Of a DNA stretch of 64,000 nucleotides, positions 15,511-25,123 are shown piece by piece (position 1 is the first letter of the stretch; each line of letters starts with the position of its first letter). The position numbers and the translations under genes are program-made. Under the pieces are notes generated by a model. That model was not told the DNA's origin and did no database searches. It saw only the letters and a program-made list of their open reading frames with translations. The stretch covers positions 1,272,912-1,336,911 of the forward strand of contig NZ_KL448323.1 of NCBI RefSeq assembly GCF_000709345.1, given 5' to 3'. Origin of the DNA: Polaromonas glacialis (GTDB lineage Bacteria > Pseudomonadota > Gammaproteobacteria > Burkholderiales > Burkholderiaceae_C).

Positions 15511-18500
15511 ATGGCCATCCTGACAGAAGACATCAAGCTGCTGAAATCCGCCGTCATGGCAGACGTGCCCGAGGGCGGCGGGGCCATGACGGGCGTCGTT
15601 GTCATTGACGGGCAGAGCAACAACCTGGTGCCCGACACGTCCGCCGTGAACCGGGCGCTGGGGGTTGTCAATGCCCGCAAACTGTTCGGCGTGGCGCACA
15701 CCAGCGACACCGATACCCTGATGGGCGCGCACGCCATGGTGACGCAGGCCCCGGCTGATCCGCTGGTGCATTGCACCCTGATGGAAACGGCCAACTGGGC
15801 CGACACCCGCGCCGTTGCGCAGGACAGCATCGAAAAGTATCTGGTCAAGGGGCCACGCCTCGTGTTTCGCTTGTGGGACACGCACTACGCGGGATCGCTC
15901 CTGATCAAGCTCATCAGCATGGTGGAGGGCACCGCACCTGCCGGGGGCGACGCCATCGTGCTGCGCAACCCCAACGGGGACGAGCAGTATGTCCGCATCC
16001 TGCGGGTGAGCACGGCCACGCAGCAGGTCGCGGTGACGGAAAACGGCAGCACGGTGCTGGTCAACGCCACAGTGGCCACCTGCGACATCGGCAACCCGCT
16101 GGAGCGCGACATTTTCGGCCCGCCCGCGCTGCGCGTGGGACTGAACGAGGCCCTGTATGCACAAGCCTACTCCACCAACATCGCGGGCGGTGCCAAGTTC
16201 TACGGCATCAAGCCGCTGGCGTCGGCGGGCGCGCCGGGCGACTACAGCGTCATGGCCTCGGGCGGCATCTACACGCCCGTGGTGCCCGCCGCGACGGTCG
16301 AGTCCCCGATCATTGACCTCTACCCCCTCAAGGACCGCACCGGCATCGTCCCTACGGCCATGGCGCCCCTTGCGCTTCAACCCTTCACGACCTATCTGGG
16401 CGCCGGGGTGGTCCTGACGACCCCCACGCCGATTGCCCCCGGCACCTTGTCGCTTGTCTCGGTCAACTATGCCTTCACCGATGACCGGATAGGCAACCTG
16501 GTGATCGGCACGCTGGTGGTCGGCACGGTGGACTACAAGCTGGGCAAGATCGCTTTTGGGGGAGCCTCTCCGCAGTATGGACAGAACATCCTCCAGTTGA
16601 CCTACTCGCCTGCCACCGTGGCACCGATGGCGAACCACTCCAGTTCCATGCTGGTGACCATTGCGAACCAGGGCAGGTCCTTTGTCAATGCATTTGAACC
16701 TGCACCAGCACCGGGCAGCTTCACGCTGTCCTACATGGCACAGGCCCGCTGGTACGACCTGACCGACAACGGCTCGGGCAAGATCGGCGGCGCGGACAGC
16801 AGCTATGGCGCGGGGACCCTGGACTCTGCCACCGGCTCGATGGGGGTCACGCTCGGCGCTGTGCCGGATGTGGGCTCGCTGCTGATCGCGGACTGGGGCG
16901 ACAAAACCTCGGCCACGGCCATTGAGTCATCCCGCTTGCCGCTGCGCCTGGGCGCGCGACTGCCCTTGCCGGCAGGGGTCGGGGGTGCGATCACGATGAC
17001 CTGGGCGCGGGCAGGCGTTACGTACAACGCCGCCATCGGTGTGGATGGGCAGGTCACGGGCGACGCGACGGGCTGGGCGGGCGGCGGCGTGGTCAATTTT
17101 GAGCCCAACGTGTTTCCGGCAGGTCCCGTGTCGATGTCGGGCGTTGCGTATGCCAACCGCGTCGATACCGTTGTCACGCCGGTCACCAACCCGGTCGCCT
17201 ACACCTATCAGGCGAACGCGGCCAGCCTGCCCATTGCCGAGTTCACTTTTGCCGGCAAGCTGGCAGTGACCACGCCGCCGTATGCCGTCTATCCGGCCAG
17301 CGTGCTCGACGTGTTCGACCGGCGCGGCAAACTGTTTGCCCGATACCACGGCAACAAGGAAGATGGGATCGCCAACAACAACAGCGAACTGCTCGTCGGC
17401 ACGATCAACTACGCCACGGGGCAGATCAGCCTGCGCACCGACTTCACCATGTTCATGTGGTACGAGACGGACAAGATTCCCCAGGCGACCGGGTGGGTCA
17501 AAGAGGTTTACAAGAGCCGCAGTCTAGTGCAGAGCGTCGTGCAGATCGCCGCGTTCGGGGCCTTGTCGGCACCCGACTACCACGCCGGGGCCACCACCCA
17601 GTACGTCACCACCTACGAAACGGTCAGCACGCAGACTCCCGTCACCAACGAAGCCACCGCGACGGCCTGGACCGGGGTGATCGGCACGGGCGGCGTGCCG
17701 CTGCTGGTGAGCAATCTGGCCTTCAAACTGGGCAGCGACAACTACACGGTCAAAGACGGCGTGCTGCGCCGGGGCTGGAACCCCCTCACTGGAGCGCCCC
17801 TGGTGGCGTCGGCGGGCACGCTCACCAGTGACGGCGTGATCACTGTTGCCATGCTCCCGGACAACTTCACAAATGGATTTGTATGGGCGAATGCTGCGCA
17901 GGACGCTTCGGCCAAACTGGTCGGAGGGGGCGTTTTTCGCACCGCGAGCGCACCCCTCAAGACCGGCGTGATGCAACTGCAGTCGGGCACAAGGATCGCC
18001 AATGCCAACGAGTCGGGCGTCCTTTCTGGGGGCAGTTTCACCGGGTCGGTGGACTTTCAGCGCGGTGTCGTCAAGTGGGCTTCCAGCCCGGAGATTCCCG
18101 CCGACTCGCTGAGCTACAACGCGGTCTTTTTGCAGTACCTGCCGCTGGACAAGGATTTGCTGGGCATCGACACGGTGCGCCTGCCGCTCGATGGCCGGGT
18201 GCCGATCTTTCGCACGGGCGACCTGGTGGTGGTGCACAACACCTTGACCATGCAACTGCCCAACCCGCTGGTCAAGGGCACGGCCTACCCGCTGGGGCGC
18301 GAACGCCTGGCGTCGGTGCGGGTCAAGGATTCGCTGGGGGTGCTGGTGCCGAGCAGCCTGTATGTCTCGGACCTCAACCCCGGCACGATCACTGTTCCCG
18401 CCGAGTCCACCATCACGGGGTACAGCCAGCCGCTGACCGTCGAGCACCGCATCGAGGACATGGTGGTGTGCTCGCTGGCCGACATTTCGGGGCAACTCAA

Positions 18501-19023
18501 GTTCACCCGCAGCTTGACGCATGACTTCCCGGCGAACACGTCCTTTGTGTCGAGCGCCTTGACCTTTGGCGACCTCTTTGCCCGGTGCTTCAACTACATC
18601 GAGCAGACGACCTGGACGGGCGCGTGGAGTGACGCGCTGATTGGCGCAGCCCCGGCAGCGGCGAATTTCAACGAAGGCCAGTACCCGGCTGTGACGACGA
18701 ATCGCGGGGCCATCACCGAACGCTGGGCGCTGATCTTCACCAGCAACCTGTCGTTCAGGATCGTGGGCGAGTCGGTGGGCGACATCGGCACCAGCAGCAC
18801 CTCGCTGGCGACGGCTCCGATCAATCCGGCAACGGGTGCGCCTTACTTCACGCTGCCCGCGTCAGGTTGGGGCAACGGCTGGTCGGCGGGCAACGTGCTG
18901 CGCTTCAACACGGCGGCGTGCGGCGCCCCGTTCTGGGTCGTGAGGACCGTGCTGCAAGGCCCGGCCACGCTCAACAGCGATGTCTTTTCCATCGCCTTTC
19001 GCGGCGACGTGGACCGTCCTTAA
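15511..19023 (+). CDS. Large prophage tail-tip structural protein, unknown
   Basis: A 1170-residue protein with few charged helices and many short strands separated by Gly/Thr/Pro/Ala turns, the look of a large beta-rich virion protein. Segments such as VGTVDYKLGKIAFGG (about 340) and VGTINYATGQISLRT (about 630) repeat the same idea, and SGSVDFQRGVVKWASS (about 850) may be a third copy, suggesting repeated beta domains. In lambda this place holds L, K, I and J; none is recognisable here. Probably a central tail-tip or baseplate component. Confidence 0.6.
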   Translation: MAILTEDIKLLKSAVMADVPEGGGAMTGVVVIDGQSNNLVPDTSAVNRALGVVNARKLFGVAHTSDTDTLMGAHAMVTQAPADPLVHCTLMETANWADTRAVAQDSIEKYLVKGPRLVFRLWDTHYAGSLLIKLISMVEGTAPAGGDAIVLRNPNGDEQYVRILRVSTATQQVAVTENGSTVLVNATVATCDIGNPLERDIFGPPALRVGLNEALYAQAYSTNIAGGAKFYGIKPLASAGAPGDYSVMASGGIYTPVVPAATVESPIIDLYPLKDRTGIVPTAMAPLALQPFTTYLGAGVVLTTPTPIAPGTLSLVSVNYAFTDDRIGNLVIGTLVVGTVDYKLGKIAFGGASPQYGQNILQLTYSPATVAPMANHSSSMLVTIANQGRSFVNAFEPAPAPGSFTLSYMAQARWYDLTDNGSGKIGGADSSYGAGTLDSATGSMGVTLGAVPDVGSLLIADWGDKTSATAIESSRLPLRLGARLPLPAGVGGAITMTWARAGVTYNAAIGVDGQVTGDATGWAGGGVVNFEPNVFPAGPVSMSGVAYANRVDTVVTPVTNPVAYTYQANAASLPIAEFTFAGKLAVTTPPYAVYPASVLDVFDRRGKLFARYHGNKEDGIANNNSELLVGTINYATGQISLRTDFTMFMWYETDKIPQATGWVKEVYKSRSLVQSVVQIAAFGALSAPDYHAGATTQYVTTYETVSTQTPVTNEATATAWTGVIGTGGVPLLVSNLAFKLGSDNYTVKDGVLRRGWNPLTGAPLVASAGTLTSDGVITVAMLPDNFTNGFVWANAAQDASAKLVGGGVFRTASAPLKTGVMQLQSGTRIANANESGVLSGGSFTGSVDFQRGVVKWASSPEIPADSLSYNAVFLQYLPLDKDLLGIDTVRLPLDGRVPIFRTGDLVVVHNTLTMQLPNPLVKGTAYPLGRERLASVRVKDSLGVLVPSSLYVSDLNPGTITVPAESTITGYSQPLTVEHRIEDMVVCSLADISGQLKFTRSLTHDFPANTSFVSSALTFGDLFARCFNYIEQTTWTGAWSDALIGAAPAAANFNEGQYPAVTTNRGAITERWALIFTSNLSFRIVGESVGDIGTSSTSLATAPINPATGAPYFTLPASGWGNGWSAGNVLRFNTAACGAPFWVVRTVLQGPATLNSDVFSIAFRGDVDRP

Positions 19024-19054
19024 TCTTTGCAATCAACTTCACTGAAAGAAAAAC

Positions 19055-20227
19055 ATGACCTCAGTTGTCGATACCTCGGTAAAACATTTTCACAGCGCCA
19101 TGGTGGGCGCGCCCATCCTGAACGGCGTGGCGGGCTCCATGATTTCGCTGCTTGATGCCTGCCTGAAAGACGGCTTTGACACCAAGGTTGCCAGTTCGCT
19201 GGTGGTCTCGGGCGGCATTGCCACCTTGAGCTTCACGGGAACTCACAGCGCCTCGGTGGACTCGGTGGTGCTGGTCACAGGCAGTTCCATCGCCGCATTG
19301 AATGGCGAGCAGAAAGTCACGGCCATTGGCGCGGGTCTTGTGCGGTTTGCCACGGCAGCGGCAGACGGAGCGGCGGGAACGCCCAGCTTCAAGATGGCTC
19401 CTGCGGGCTGGCTCAAGCCTTTTGCGGGGACTAATTTGGCAGTGTACAAGAGCACGGATGTTGCAGGTACAGGGATGCACCTGCGTATGGACGACACGGA
19501 CTCCACCGTGACCCGGGTGAGGGGCTATGAGACCATGAGCGACGTAAACACGGGGGCAGGCCCATTTCCGAGGGACGCTGACATTGCAGGCGGCGGGTAC
19601 TGGCCTAAAAGCAGCATCGCTGGCACTACGCCGATCGGTTGGACGCTGATTGCCGATGGGCGTAAGTTTATTTTTTCGTGGGCAGCCTACGGCGCGAACA
19701 GTCCCAGTTATATAGGCGCTGCCACGCGGGGATTCGGTGACGATCTGGCAACGCGCCCCGGTGGGGACCCGTATGCCTGCACGCTGAGTTACGCGGATTC
19801 CGGGTCACCCAACGACACGTCAGGACTGTTGGACTACAACGCCGCGTTAAACCACGCTTCCCCTCGCGGGTACACGGGCCTGGGGTCGTGCGTGCGGCTC
19901 GCCTGTAGCCCGTACACGGGATTGAGCAGCCTTTCAGGGCAAGACAGTTTTTTCGGTGCTTTCCCCAGTGCGGTCGATGGCGGGCTTCGGCTGTCCAAGA
20001 AGTTCTTTGCAGCAGGTGCCAACCAACCGCCGCGTAGCGATTTACCGGGGCTTTACCACGTACCCATGAGCAACTTGCACCTTGCGTTCGGCCTGCGCGA
20101 CGTGATCAGCGGAACAGGTGCGCTGGCAGGGCGAAAACTTCTGGCACTGCTGCCTACAGTCTCGCCCACATCGAACGGTGCATCGAACGGCATTTCGTTT
20201 GTGGACATCACGGGTCCTTGGAGATAA
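19055..20227 (+). CDS. Prophage tail-tip protein, unknown
   Basis: A 390-residue protein in the tail-tip operon, 31 bases after the large structural gene, with GAAAG upstream of the ATG. Residues 30-130 are beta-rich and hydrophobic. The middle part is rich in aromatic and glycine residues (GYWPKSSIAGTTPIGWTLIADGRKFIFSWAAYG), and PGLYHVPMSNLH follows near 330. I do not recognise a family. The composition suits a virion surface or receptor-related protein. Confidence 0.55.
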   Translation: MTSVVDTSVKHFHSAMVGAPILNGVAGSMISLLDACLKDGFDTKVASSLVVSGGIATLSFTGTHSASVDSVVLVTGSSIAALNGEQKVTAIGAGLVRFATAAADGAAGTPSFKMAPAGWLKPFAGTNLAVYKSTDVAGTGMHLRMDDTDSTVTRVRGYETMSDVNTGAGPFPRDADIAGGGYWPKSSIAGTTPIGWTLIADGRKFIFSWAAYGANSPSYIGAATRGFGDDLATRPGGDPYACTLSYADSGSPNDTSGLLDYNAALNHASPRGYTGLGSCVRLACSPYTGLSSLSGQDSFFGAFPSAVDGGLRLSKKFFAAGANQPPRSDLPGLYHVPMSNLHLAFGLRDVISGTGALAGRKLLALLPTVSPTSNGASNGISFVDITGPWR

Positions 20228-20230
20228 GCC

Positions 20231-21601
20231 ATGACAGCACATCGTTACTGGCGCGCTGTCGCCATGGAAGCCTACGGGGCAGGCGAAGTGGAACTGAGTT
20301 GCTTTCACCTGCTTGACGCTGCGGGGGTGCGCGTGGATGCCTCTGCTACGCTGACCTCAAGCATTGCGCCTGCCACGGGGGCGGTTGCCAATTTGCAGGA
20401 TGACAACGTAGGTACTGCTGCGCGCTGGCTGGCGCAATCCGTGGGGGGCCTGGCTCTGGCGTGGGACTTCGGAGGGAATCCTGCCAATGTGTACACCGTG
20501 CAACTTGCCGGGGACAGCTTCCCCCGGTTTTTGCTGATCGCGGCCCTTCAGTTCTCGGACGATGGGCTGGCGTGGGCCGAGCAGGCTGTGTACAGCGGCA
20601 TCGCCTGGCCGGGGGCCAAGGCGAAGTCCTCACTGTCCGCCCCTGCCGTGGCTTCTGACTCGTTCACCTCCGACCCCACCAGCCGCATGACCGCGTTGCG
20701 CGGGGCGTGGGAGTGGTCCAGTGCAACGCAGGCCGTGCGGTGCAACACCTCCGATGCGAGCATGCTGCGCTTGGACGCCCTGCCGGCCCTCTCCCCCGGC
20801 ATGTACATGGAAATGTCACAGCGCGTCGTGTCAGACCCCTACGGCATCCGGCACACCGGATTTTTTCTCAGCTACGGGTCCGGGGTGACAGGTGTTCGTA
20901 TTGCGTCCATCACTGGAGGCTTAATAATGAGCCGGTGGGTCAACAACGCCGAGGATGCCGCATTTGCCACGGCCCCGAACCCTGCCGCTGCCGAGGTGGT
21001 AGTTGGGGATTTGGTGGTGTGGCGTGTCGAGTACCTGCCGGGAGGTGTTTTTAATCTGTCCTTGAACGGAACCTTGAGGCTGACAGGAACGTTGCCTAGC
21101 ATTTCAGGCGACCTTTTTTGCGGCATATTCGGCTACGTTGGAGTGCAGGATACCGAGAACGTGACAACCGGACCCCCGATTTCCCCGTTTTTGGTGATGA
21201 ACAAAGTCAAAGGCCGCGCAGCCTCAATCGACCCCCATTCTCTTGGCACCGGCCCTGCCATCGTCTACGGCATCCCGCAACTCAATGCGCCCGTCAATCT
21301 CACTATCGAGTCCGGTTCGGTCAAGGACCACAACTCGGGCGTGCTGGGCACTGGCAGAGGCCGCGTGGCAGGCACTGTCAAGGAAAAAGGCACGCCCGAC
21401 GCCCCGGTGTACCGCAAGGTGCGACTGATCCGCGAGCGCGACGGGCTGCTGATTCGGGAAGCCTGGAGCAACCCCGCGACCGGCGCATACAGCTTCGACT
21501 ACGTGGACGAACTGCAAAAATTCACCGTCCTGAGCTATGACCACACGGGCGCATTCCGCGCCGTGGTGGCCGATGGGCAAATCCCGGAGTTGATCGCATG
21601 A
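20231..21601 (+). CDS. Prophage tail protein with lectin-like and regulatory-like beta domains
   Basis: A 456-residue protein. The N-terminal 130 residues (YWRAVAMEAYGAGEVELSCFHLLD ... PRFLLIAALQFSDDGLAW) resemble discoidin-like carbohydrate-binding modules seen in phage tail fibres. The C-terminal 90 residues (RGRVAGTVKEKGTPDAPVYRKVRL ... NPATGAYSFDYV) resemble carboxypeptidase-regulatory-like beta sandwich domains. Its stop overlaps the next ATG (ATGA at 21598-21601). Surface binding by the tail tip is a reasonable inference. Confidence 0.55.
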   Translation: MTAHRYWRAVAMEAYGAGEVELSCFHLLDAAGVRVDASATLTSSIAPATGAVANLQDDNVGTAARWLAQSVGGLALAWDFGGNPANVYTVQLAGDSFPRFLLIAALQFSDDGLAWAEQAVYSGIAWPGAKAKSSLSAPAVASDSFTSDPTSRMTALRGAWEWSSATQAVRCNTSDASMLRLDALPALSPGMYMEMSQRVVSDPYGIRHTGFFLSYGSGVTGVRIASITGGLIMSRWVNNAEDAAFATAPNPAAAEVVVGDLVVWRVEYLPGGVFNLSLNGTLRLTGTLPSISGDLFCGIFGYVGVQDTENVTTGPPISPFLVMNKVKGRAASIDPHSLGTGPAIVYGIPQLNAPVNLTIESGSVKDHNSGVLGTGRGRVAGTVKEKGTPDAPVYRKVRLIRERDGLLIREAWSNPATGAYSFDYVDELQKFTVLSYDHTGAFRAVVADGQIPELIA

Positions 21602-22008
21602 CCACGCCACTGTCCCTCATTGCCCGCAAGGGTCAGCTCAAAGGCCTGGCTGGCGAACTGGTCGCAGGCGGCGCAGCCGCTGCAAGGTTCTACACCGGAC
21701 TTCCGCCCGCGCTGCCCTCGGACGCACCGGGCTCCGCCACGCTGCTGGGCACCATCTTGCTGGCAACCCCGGTCGGGGTGGTCGGATCGTCGGGCGATCT
21801 GGCGCTGCTCACGCTAACCGTCCCGCGCGTGGCTGCGGCGTCGGCGTCGGGCACGATCGGATGGGTGCGCTTTGTCAACGCAGCGGGCGACGGGTTCATG
21901 GACCTGGAGGCCGGGCTGGCGGGCTCGGGCAAGCCGGTCATCGTCAATGTGTTGGAGATTTTCGCCAACGGCGAGTTGCAACTCGTCGCCTGCATCATCG
22001 CGGAATAA
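21598..22008 (+). CDS. Small prophage tail-tip protein, unknown
   Basis: A 136-residue protein coupled to the gene before it by ATGA. It has an N-terminal helix and then beta-rich sequence (GTILLATPVGVVGSS, LALLTLTVPRVAAASASGTIGWVRFVNAAGDGFMDLEAG). The last part (VIVNVLEIFANGELQLVACIIAE) repeats the alternating hydrophobic pattern. Family unknown. Its position between the lectin-like protein and the hub-like protein implies a virion role. Confidence 0.55.
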   Translation: MTTPLSLIARKGQLKGLAGELVAGGAAAARFYTGLPPALPSDAPGSATLLGTILLATPVGVVGSSGDLALLTLTVPRVAAASASGTIGWVRFVNAAGDGFMDLEAGLAGSGKPVIVNVLEIFANGELQLVACIIAE

Positions 22009-22011
22009 GCC

Positions 22012-24054
22012 GTGGCCGACATCCCCCTGATTTTTGGCACACCCCGGCTGGCCGGGTCGCCCACGCCCCTGATCTTTGGGGATGAGGGCGCGCCGGTCAC
22101 GGCCCGCGTGTACGTCCTGCTGTCGGGCCGGGTGTCGGTGTCGGCGCAGGTGCGGCGGGACACGTCGATCCAGTTGCGCTTTGAGGCCGCGCCGCTGGCG
22201 GGCACCCCGACACACCTGCTGTTTGGCACTGTGCTAGACGAGGTGGTGGTACGCGATCCGGTGCTGGCCGAGATTGCCGTGCAGCTTTCTCCGAACGTCG
22301 AGGTTGCAGGTCAGGGCGTGATGCCCGTTCGCGCCGAGGCCTTGGTGCGGCTGTCGGGGGCGGTGCAGGTCACCAGCGCGACATTTTATGACGTGCGGGT
22401 CACGCCCTGGCTGGATCAGCGGATGGCCGCGATGCACCAGACGGCGCTGCCCGATCGGCGGGACCTTGCCAGTGAATCCGGCGTCACGCTGCCCCAGCGG
22501 CTCGCCCCGGAACTCCCCTGGCAGACGGCCATGCCTGCCGAAAACACAGCGGGCGCGGCATTCGATGCCGGAGTGCCCCAGCGTTTGCATGCACAGGGCG
22601 ATTGGAAGACGGCAGTGCCCACCGTGATAGCCGCTGCCGCGCCGCACCAGAAAGCCGAGCCGCAGATTCACCTGGAAACGGTCCGCTACCAGGCGGCAGT
22701 GCAGTCGGTGCAGCAGGCCGCGTCACCCATGCAGACGGGGGCGTTACACACCCTGCATGCCGCAGCCACCTGGCAGTGGGCGCAGTCCAAAGTGCAGGGC
22801 CTGACCGGACGCAGTGGCGCGAGCCGCCGCCTGCGCGGCGCGGCGCAGGTGTCGTTTCCCTGGCAGGTGGCCGGGCAGGCAAAAAACGGCAAGAGCGCGT
22901 GGCCGCAGCCGCAGGCCGAAGGCCCAACCGTCTATCCGCGTGACGGGCACCTGCAGTTTGAGTGCCCGCCGCTGGCCGTCGCCCACCTGGTGTTCGGGGC
23001 GCGAGCCTGCTACCTGCCGCCTGTCATTCCCGGCACGGTCATCGTGCCCCTCCTGAGGACTTATGTGACCATCAATTCCATCACCCTGCGCCGCGTCGAT
23101 GGCGACATGGCCATTCCCGCCTATGCCTTCCAGATGTCGCTCGATGTCGAGTCGTGGACCTGGTCCTGGAGCGCGTCCGTCCCGGCCGATGCCTTGCCCC
23201 TGGTGCAGCCCGGCAGCGACGGCGAGCCCGTCGAGGTCGAGGCCTTGGTCAACGGCGTGCCGTACCGGCTTTATGCCGAGGGCGTGAGCCGCCAGCGCCA
23301 GTTCGGCCAGGCGCGCATTGCGGTCAAGGGACGCGGCAAGGCGGCGATGCTCGACGCGCCGTATGCACCTAGCCTGAACTTCGGCAACCTGCAGGCCCGC
23401 ACGGCCCAGCAGCTCATGACGGACGTCTTGACAGTCAACGGTGTCGGCATTGGCTGGGCGGTGGATTGGAATTTGACAGACTGGCTGGTGCCGGGCAGCA
23501 CCTGGACGGCCCAAGGTGCCTACATTGCTGCAATCACAGCCATCGCGCAGGCCGCCGGCGGCTACGTGCAGCCGCACAACACCGCGCAGACGCTGCGCAT
23601 CCTGCCGCGCTACCCGGCCGCGCCTTGGGAGTGGGGCAGTGTGACACCCGACGTCGAGCTGCCATCGGCCGTCGTTAGCGTCGAGGGCATCGACTGGACG
23701 CGCAAGGCGGACTACAACCGCGTGTTTGTCAGCGGCGTGGCCAACGGCGTGCTGGGTCAGGTCACCCGCGCCGGCACGGCCGGCAACAGTGTCGCGCCCA
23801 TGGTGACGGATGCCTTGATCACGCATGCCGACGCGGCCCGCCAGCGCGGCCTGGCCATCCTGTCAGACACGGGCCAGCAGGCGCGGGTCACGCTCACGGT
23901 GCCGGTACTTAGCGAGACGGGCCTGATCAAACCCGGCCAGTTCGTGCGCTACCTGGACGGCGGGCAGTCGCGGCTGGGTTTGGTGCGCAGCACGTCGCTG
24001 GCATGGTCCCGCCCCAAGCTTCGCCAAACCATCGCGGTCGAGACCCACGCTTAA
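22012..24054 (+). CDS. Prophage tail hub-like protein with N-terminal repeats
   Basis: A 680-residue protein starting at GTG 22012. The N-terminal half carries short repeats: the motif hLxFG (PLIFG, PLIFG, HLLFG, HLVFG) and, between residues about 155 and 270, three or four units of about 30 residues containing PQRLxxxxxW or similar. The C-terminal half (from about 350) looks like a phage tail hub of the gp27/late-control-D type, with DVESWTWSWSASVP, RIAVKGRGKAAML, WTRKADYNRVFVSG and PGQFVRYLDGG. Hub function is inferred from this pattern and from the following gene. Confidence 0.55.
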   Translation: MADIPLIFGTPRLAGSPTPLIFGDEGAPVTARVYVLLSGRVSVSAQVRRDTSIQLRFEAAPLAGTPTHLLFGTVLDEVVVRDPVLAEIAVQLSPNVEVAGQGVMPVRAEALVRLSGAVQVTSATFYDVRVTPWLDQRMAAMHQTALPDRRDLASESGVTLPQRLAPELPWQTAMPAENTAGAAFDAGVPQRLHAQGDWKTAVPTVIAAAAPHQKAEPQIHLETVRYQAAVQSVQQAASPMQTGALHTLHAAATWQWAQSKVQGLTGRSGASRRLRGAAQVSFPWQVAGQAKNGKSAWPQPQAEGPTVYPRDGHLQFECPPLAVAHLVFGARACYLPPVIPGTVIVPLLRTYVTINSITLRRVDGDMAIPAYAFQMSLDVESWTWSWSASVPADALPLVQPGSDGEPVEVEALVNGVPYRLYAEGVSRQRQFGQARIAVKGRGKAAMLDAPYAPSLNFGNLQARTAQQLMTDVLTVNGVGIGWAVDWNLTDWLVPGSTWTAQGAYIAAITAIAQAAGGYVQPHNTAQTLRILPRYPAAPWEWGSVTPDVELPSAVVSVEGIDWTRKADYNRVFVSGVANGVLGQVTRAGTAGNSVAPMVTDALITHADAARQRGLAILSDTGQQARVTLTVPVLSETGLIKPGQFVRYLDGGQSRLGLVRSTSLAWSRPKLRQTIAVETHA

Positions 24055-24063
24055 GGAGCACCC

Positions 24064-24285
24064 ATGAGCAATCTATTCAAAGCGTTCCTCGATCTGTTGC
24101 CCGGCCGGCCGCTGCAGGTCGGCACCGTGCTGTCGGTGTCCAGTGGCATTGCCACGGTCGAGCTGCCAGGCGGTGGCCTCTTGCAGGCGCGTGGCCAGGC
24201 AGCCGCCGACCAGCGTGTCTTTGTCCGGGATGGGCAGATCGAGGGTCCTGCACCCAATCTGCCCGTCGAAATCATTGAAATCTAA
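24064..24285 (+). CDS. Small prophage tail protein, OB-fold-like
   Basis: A 73-residue protein, nine bases after the hub-like gene and behind AAGGAG. The pattern PLQVGTVLSVSSGIATVELPGGGLLQARGQAAADQRVFVRDGQIEGPAP suggests a small beta barrel such as the base of a tail spike. It is the last structural gene before the lysis genes. Confidence 0.5.
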   Translation: MSNLFKAFLDLLPGRPLQVGTVLSVSSGIATVELPGGGLLQARGQAAADQRVFVRDGQIEGPAPNLPVEIIEI

Positions 24286-24308
24286 AAAATCTAAAGGGGT
24301 GCGGTTTG

Positions 24309-24611
24309 ATGCAAGACGACTTTGGCAACCTGGTGCATCCACCAGGCACGGCCGCATTGACAGCGCGGCTCGACGCGGGCGATGCGCGCATGACCCGGAT
24401 CGAGCAGGATCTCGCGGTCAACACGACCGCGACACGCGAGACGGCAGACAACACGTCCGAGCTGGTGGATATCTTCAAGGCATTCAAGGGCGCGATGAAG
24501 GTGCTGGAGTATGTTGGCAAGCTGGCCAAGCCGTTGGGCTACATCCTCAAAGCAGGCCTGGCGGTCGCTGCCGTCTGGGTGGCGGTCAAGACGGGAGGGC
24601 AGTCGAGATGA
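24309..24611 (+). CDS. Probable holin or holin-associated membrane protein
   Basis: A 100-residue protein read from ATG 24309 (AAAGGGG at 24293-24299 upstream). The first 60 residues are hydrophilic and helical (RMTRIEQDLAVNTTATRETADNTSEL). One membrane segment lies near the C terminus (about residues 73-93, PLGYILKAGLAVAAVWVAV). The immediate overlap with the lysozyme gene (ATGA at 24608-24611) makes a lysis-timing role likely. A single C-terminal membrane segment fits class III-like holins better than lambda S. Confidence 0.6.
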   Translation: MQDDFGNLVHPPGTAALTARLDAGDARMTRIEQDLAVNTTATRETADNTSELVDIFKAFKGAMKVLEYVGKLAKPLGYILKAGLAVAAVWVAVKTGGQSR

Positions 24612-25123
24612 GCGGCATGAAAAACCGGATCATGGTGGCGGCCCTGAGCCTGAGCGCGACGGCCCTGGTCGGGCTGGCGCTCGATGAGAGCTACACCAGC
24701 GCGGCCGTCATCCCGACCCGGGGCGATGTGCCGACGCTGGGCTTTGGCAGCACCACGCATGCCGATGGCCGGCCGGTGCGCATGGGCGACACCACCACGC
24801 CGGCAAAGGCGCTGGCCAGGACGCTGCAGTACCTCCAGGCGGACGAAGCCGACATGCGAAAGTCGCTCGATGGCGTGTCGCTGCACCAGGCTGAATATGA
24901 CATCTACATAGACTGGCGCTACCAGTACGGCGCGACCACCTGGCGCAATTCGTCGATGCTGCGCGAGCTGCGCGCCGGCAACTACCCGGCTGCGTGCCAG
25001 GCGCTGCTGCGGTACCGGTTTTCAGCGGGCTACGACTGCTCGGTGCCAGGCAACCGGGTCTGCGCTGGTGTCTGGACGCGCCAGCAGGCCAGGCATGCGC
25101 AGTGCTTGGCGGCGCAATCATGA
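24608..25123 (+). CDS. Phage lysozyme (endolysin), glycoside hydrolase 24 type
   Basis: A 171-residue peptidoglycan hydrolase. Start ATG 24608 overlaps the holin stop; a longer open frame upstream is ignored. Residues 5-25 form a weak hydrophobic segment rich in Ala/Leu/Ser/Gly just before the catalytic Glu27, as in signal-arrest-release endolysins. GDVPTLGFGSTTHADG (39-54) is the conserved active-site loop, with Thr43 in the T4 Thr26 position. The classic E-8-D-5-T spacing is not kept: only Asp40 is nearby. This spacing variant occurs in other Burkholderiales phage lysozymes that I recall. Confidence 0.85.
   Translation: MSGMKNRIMVAALSLSATALVGLALDESYTSAAVIPTRGDVPTLGFGSTTHADGRPVRMGDTTTPAKALARTLQYLQADEADMRKSLDGVSLHQAEYDIYIDWRYQYGATTWRNSSMLRELRAGNYPAACQALLRYRFSAGYDCSVPGNRVCAGVWTRQQARHAQCLAAQS

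Noticed and set aside
13213-16638. A 1141-codon open frame on the minus strand
   Set aside because: It lies antisense to the tape measure and following tail genes, which have clear family features and operon spacing. Long antisense frames are common in GC-rich coding DNA.
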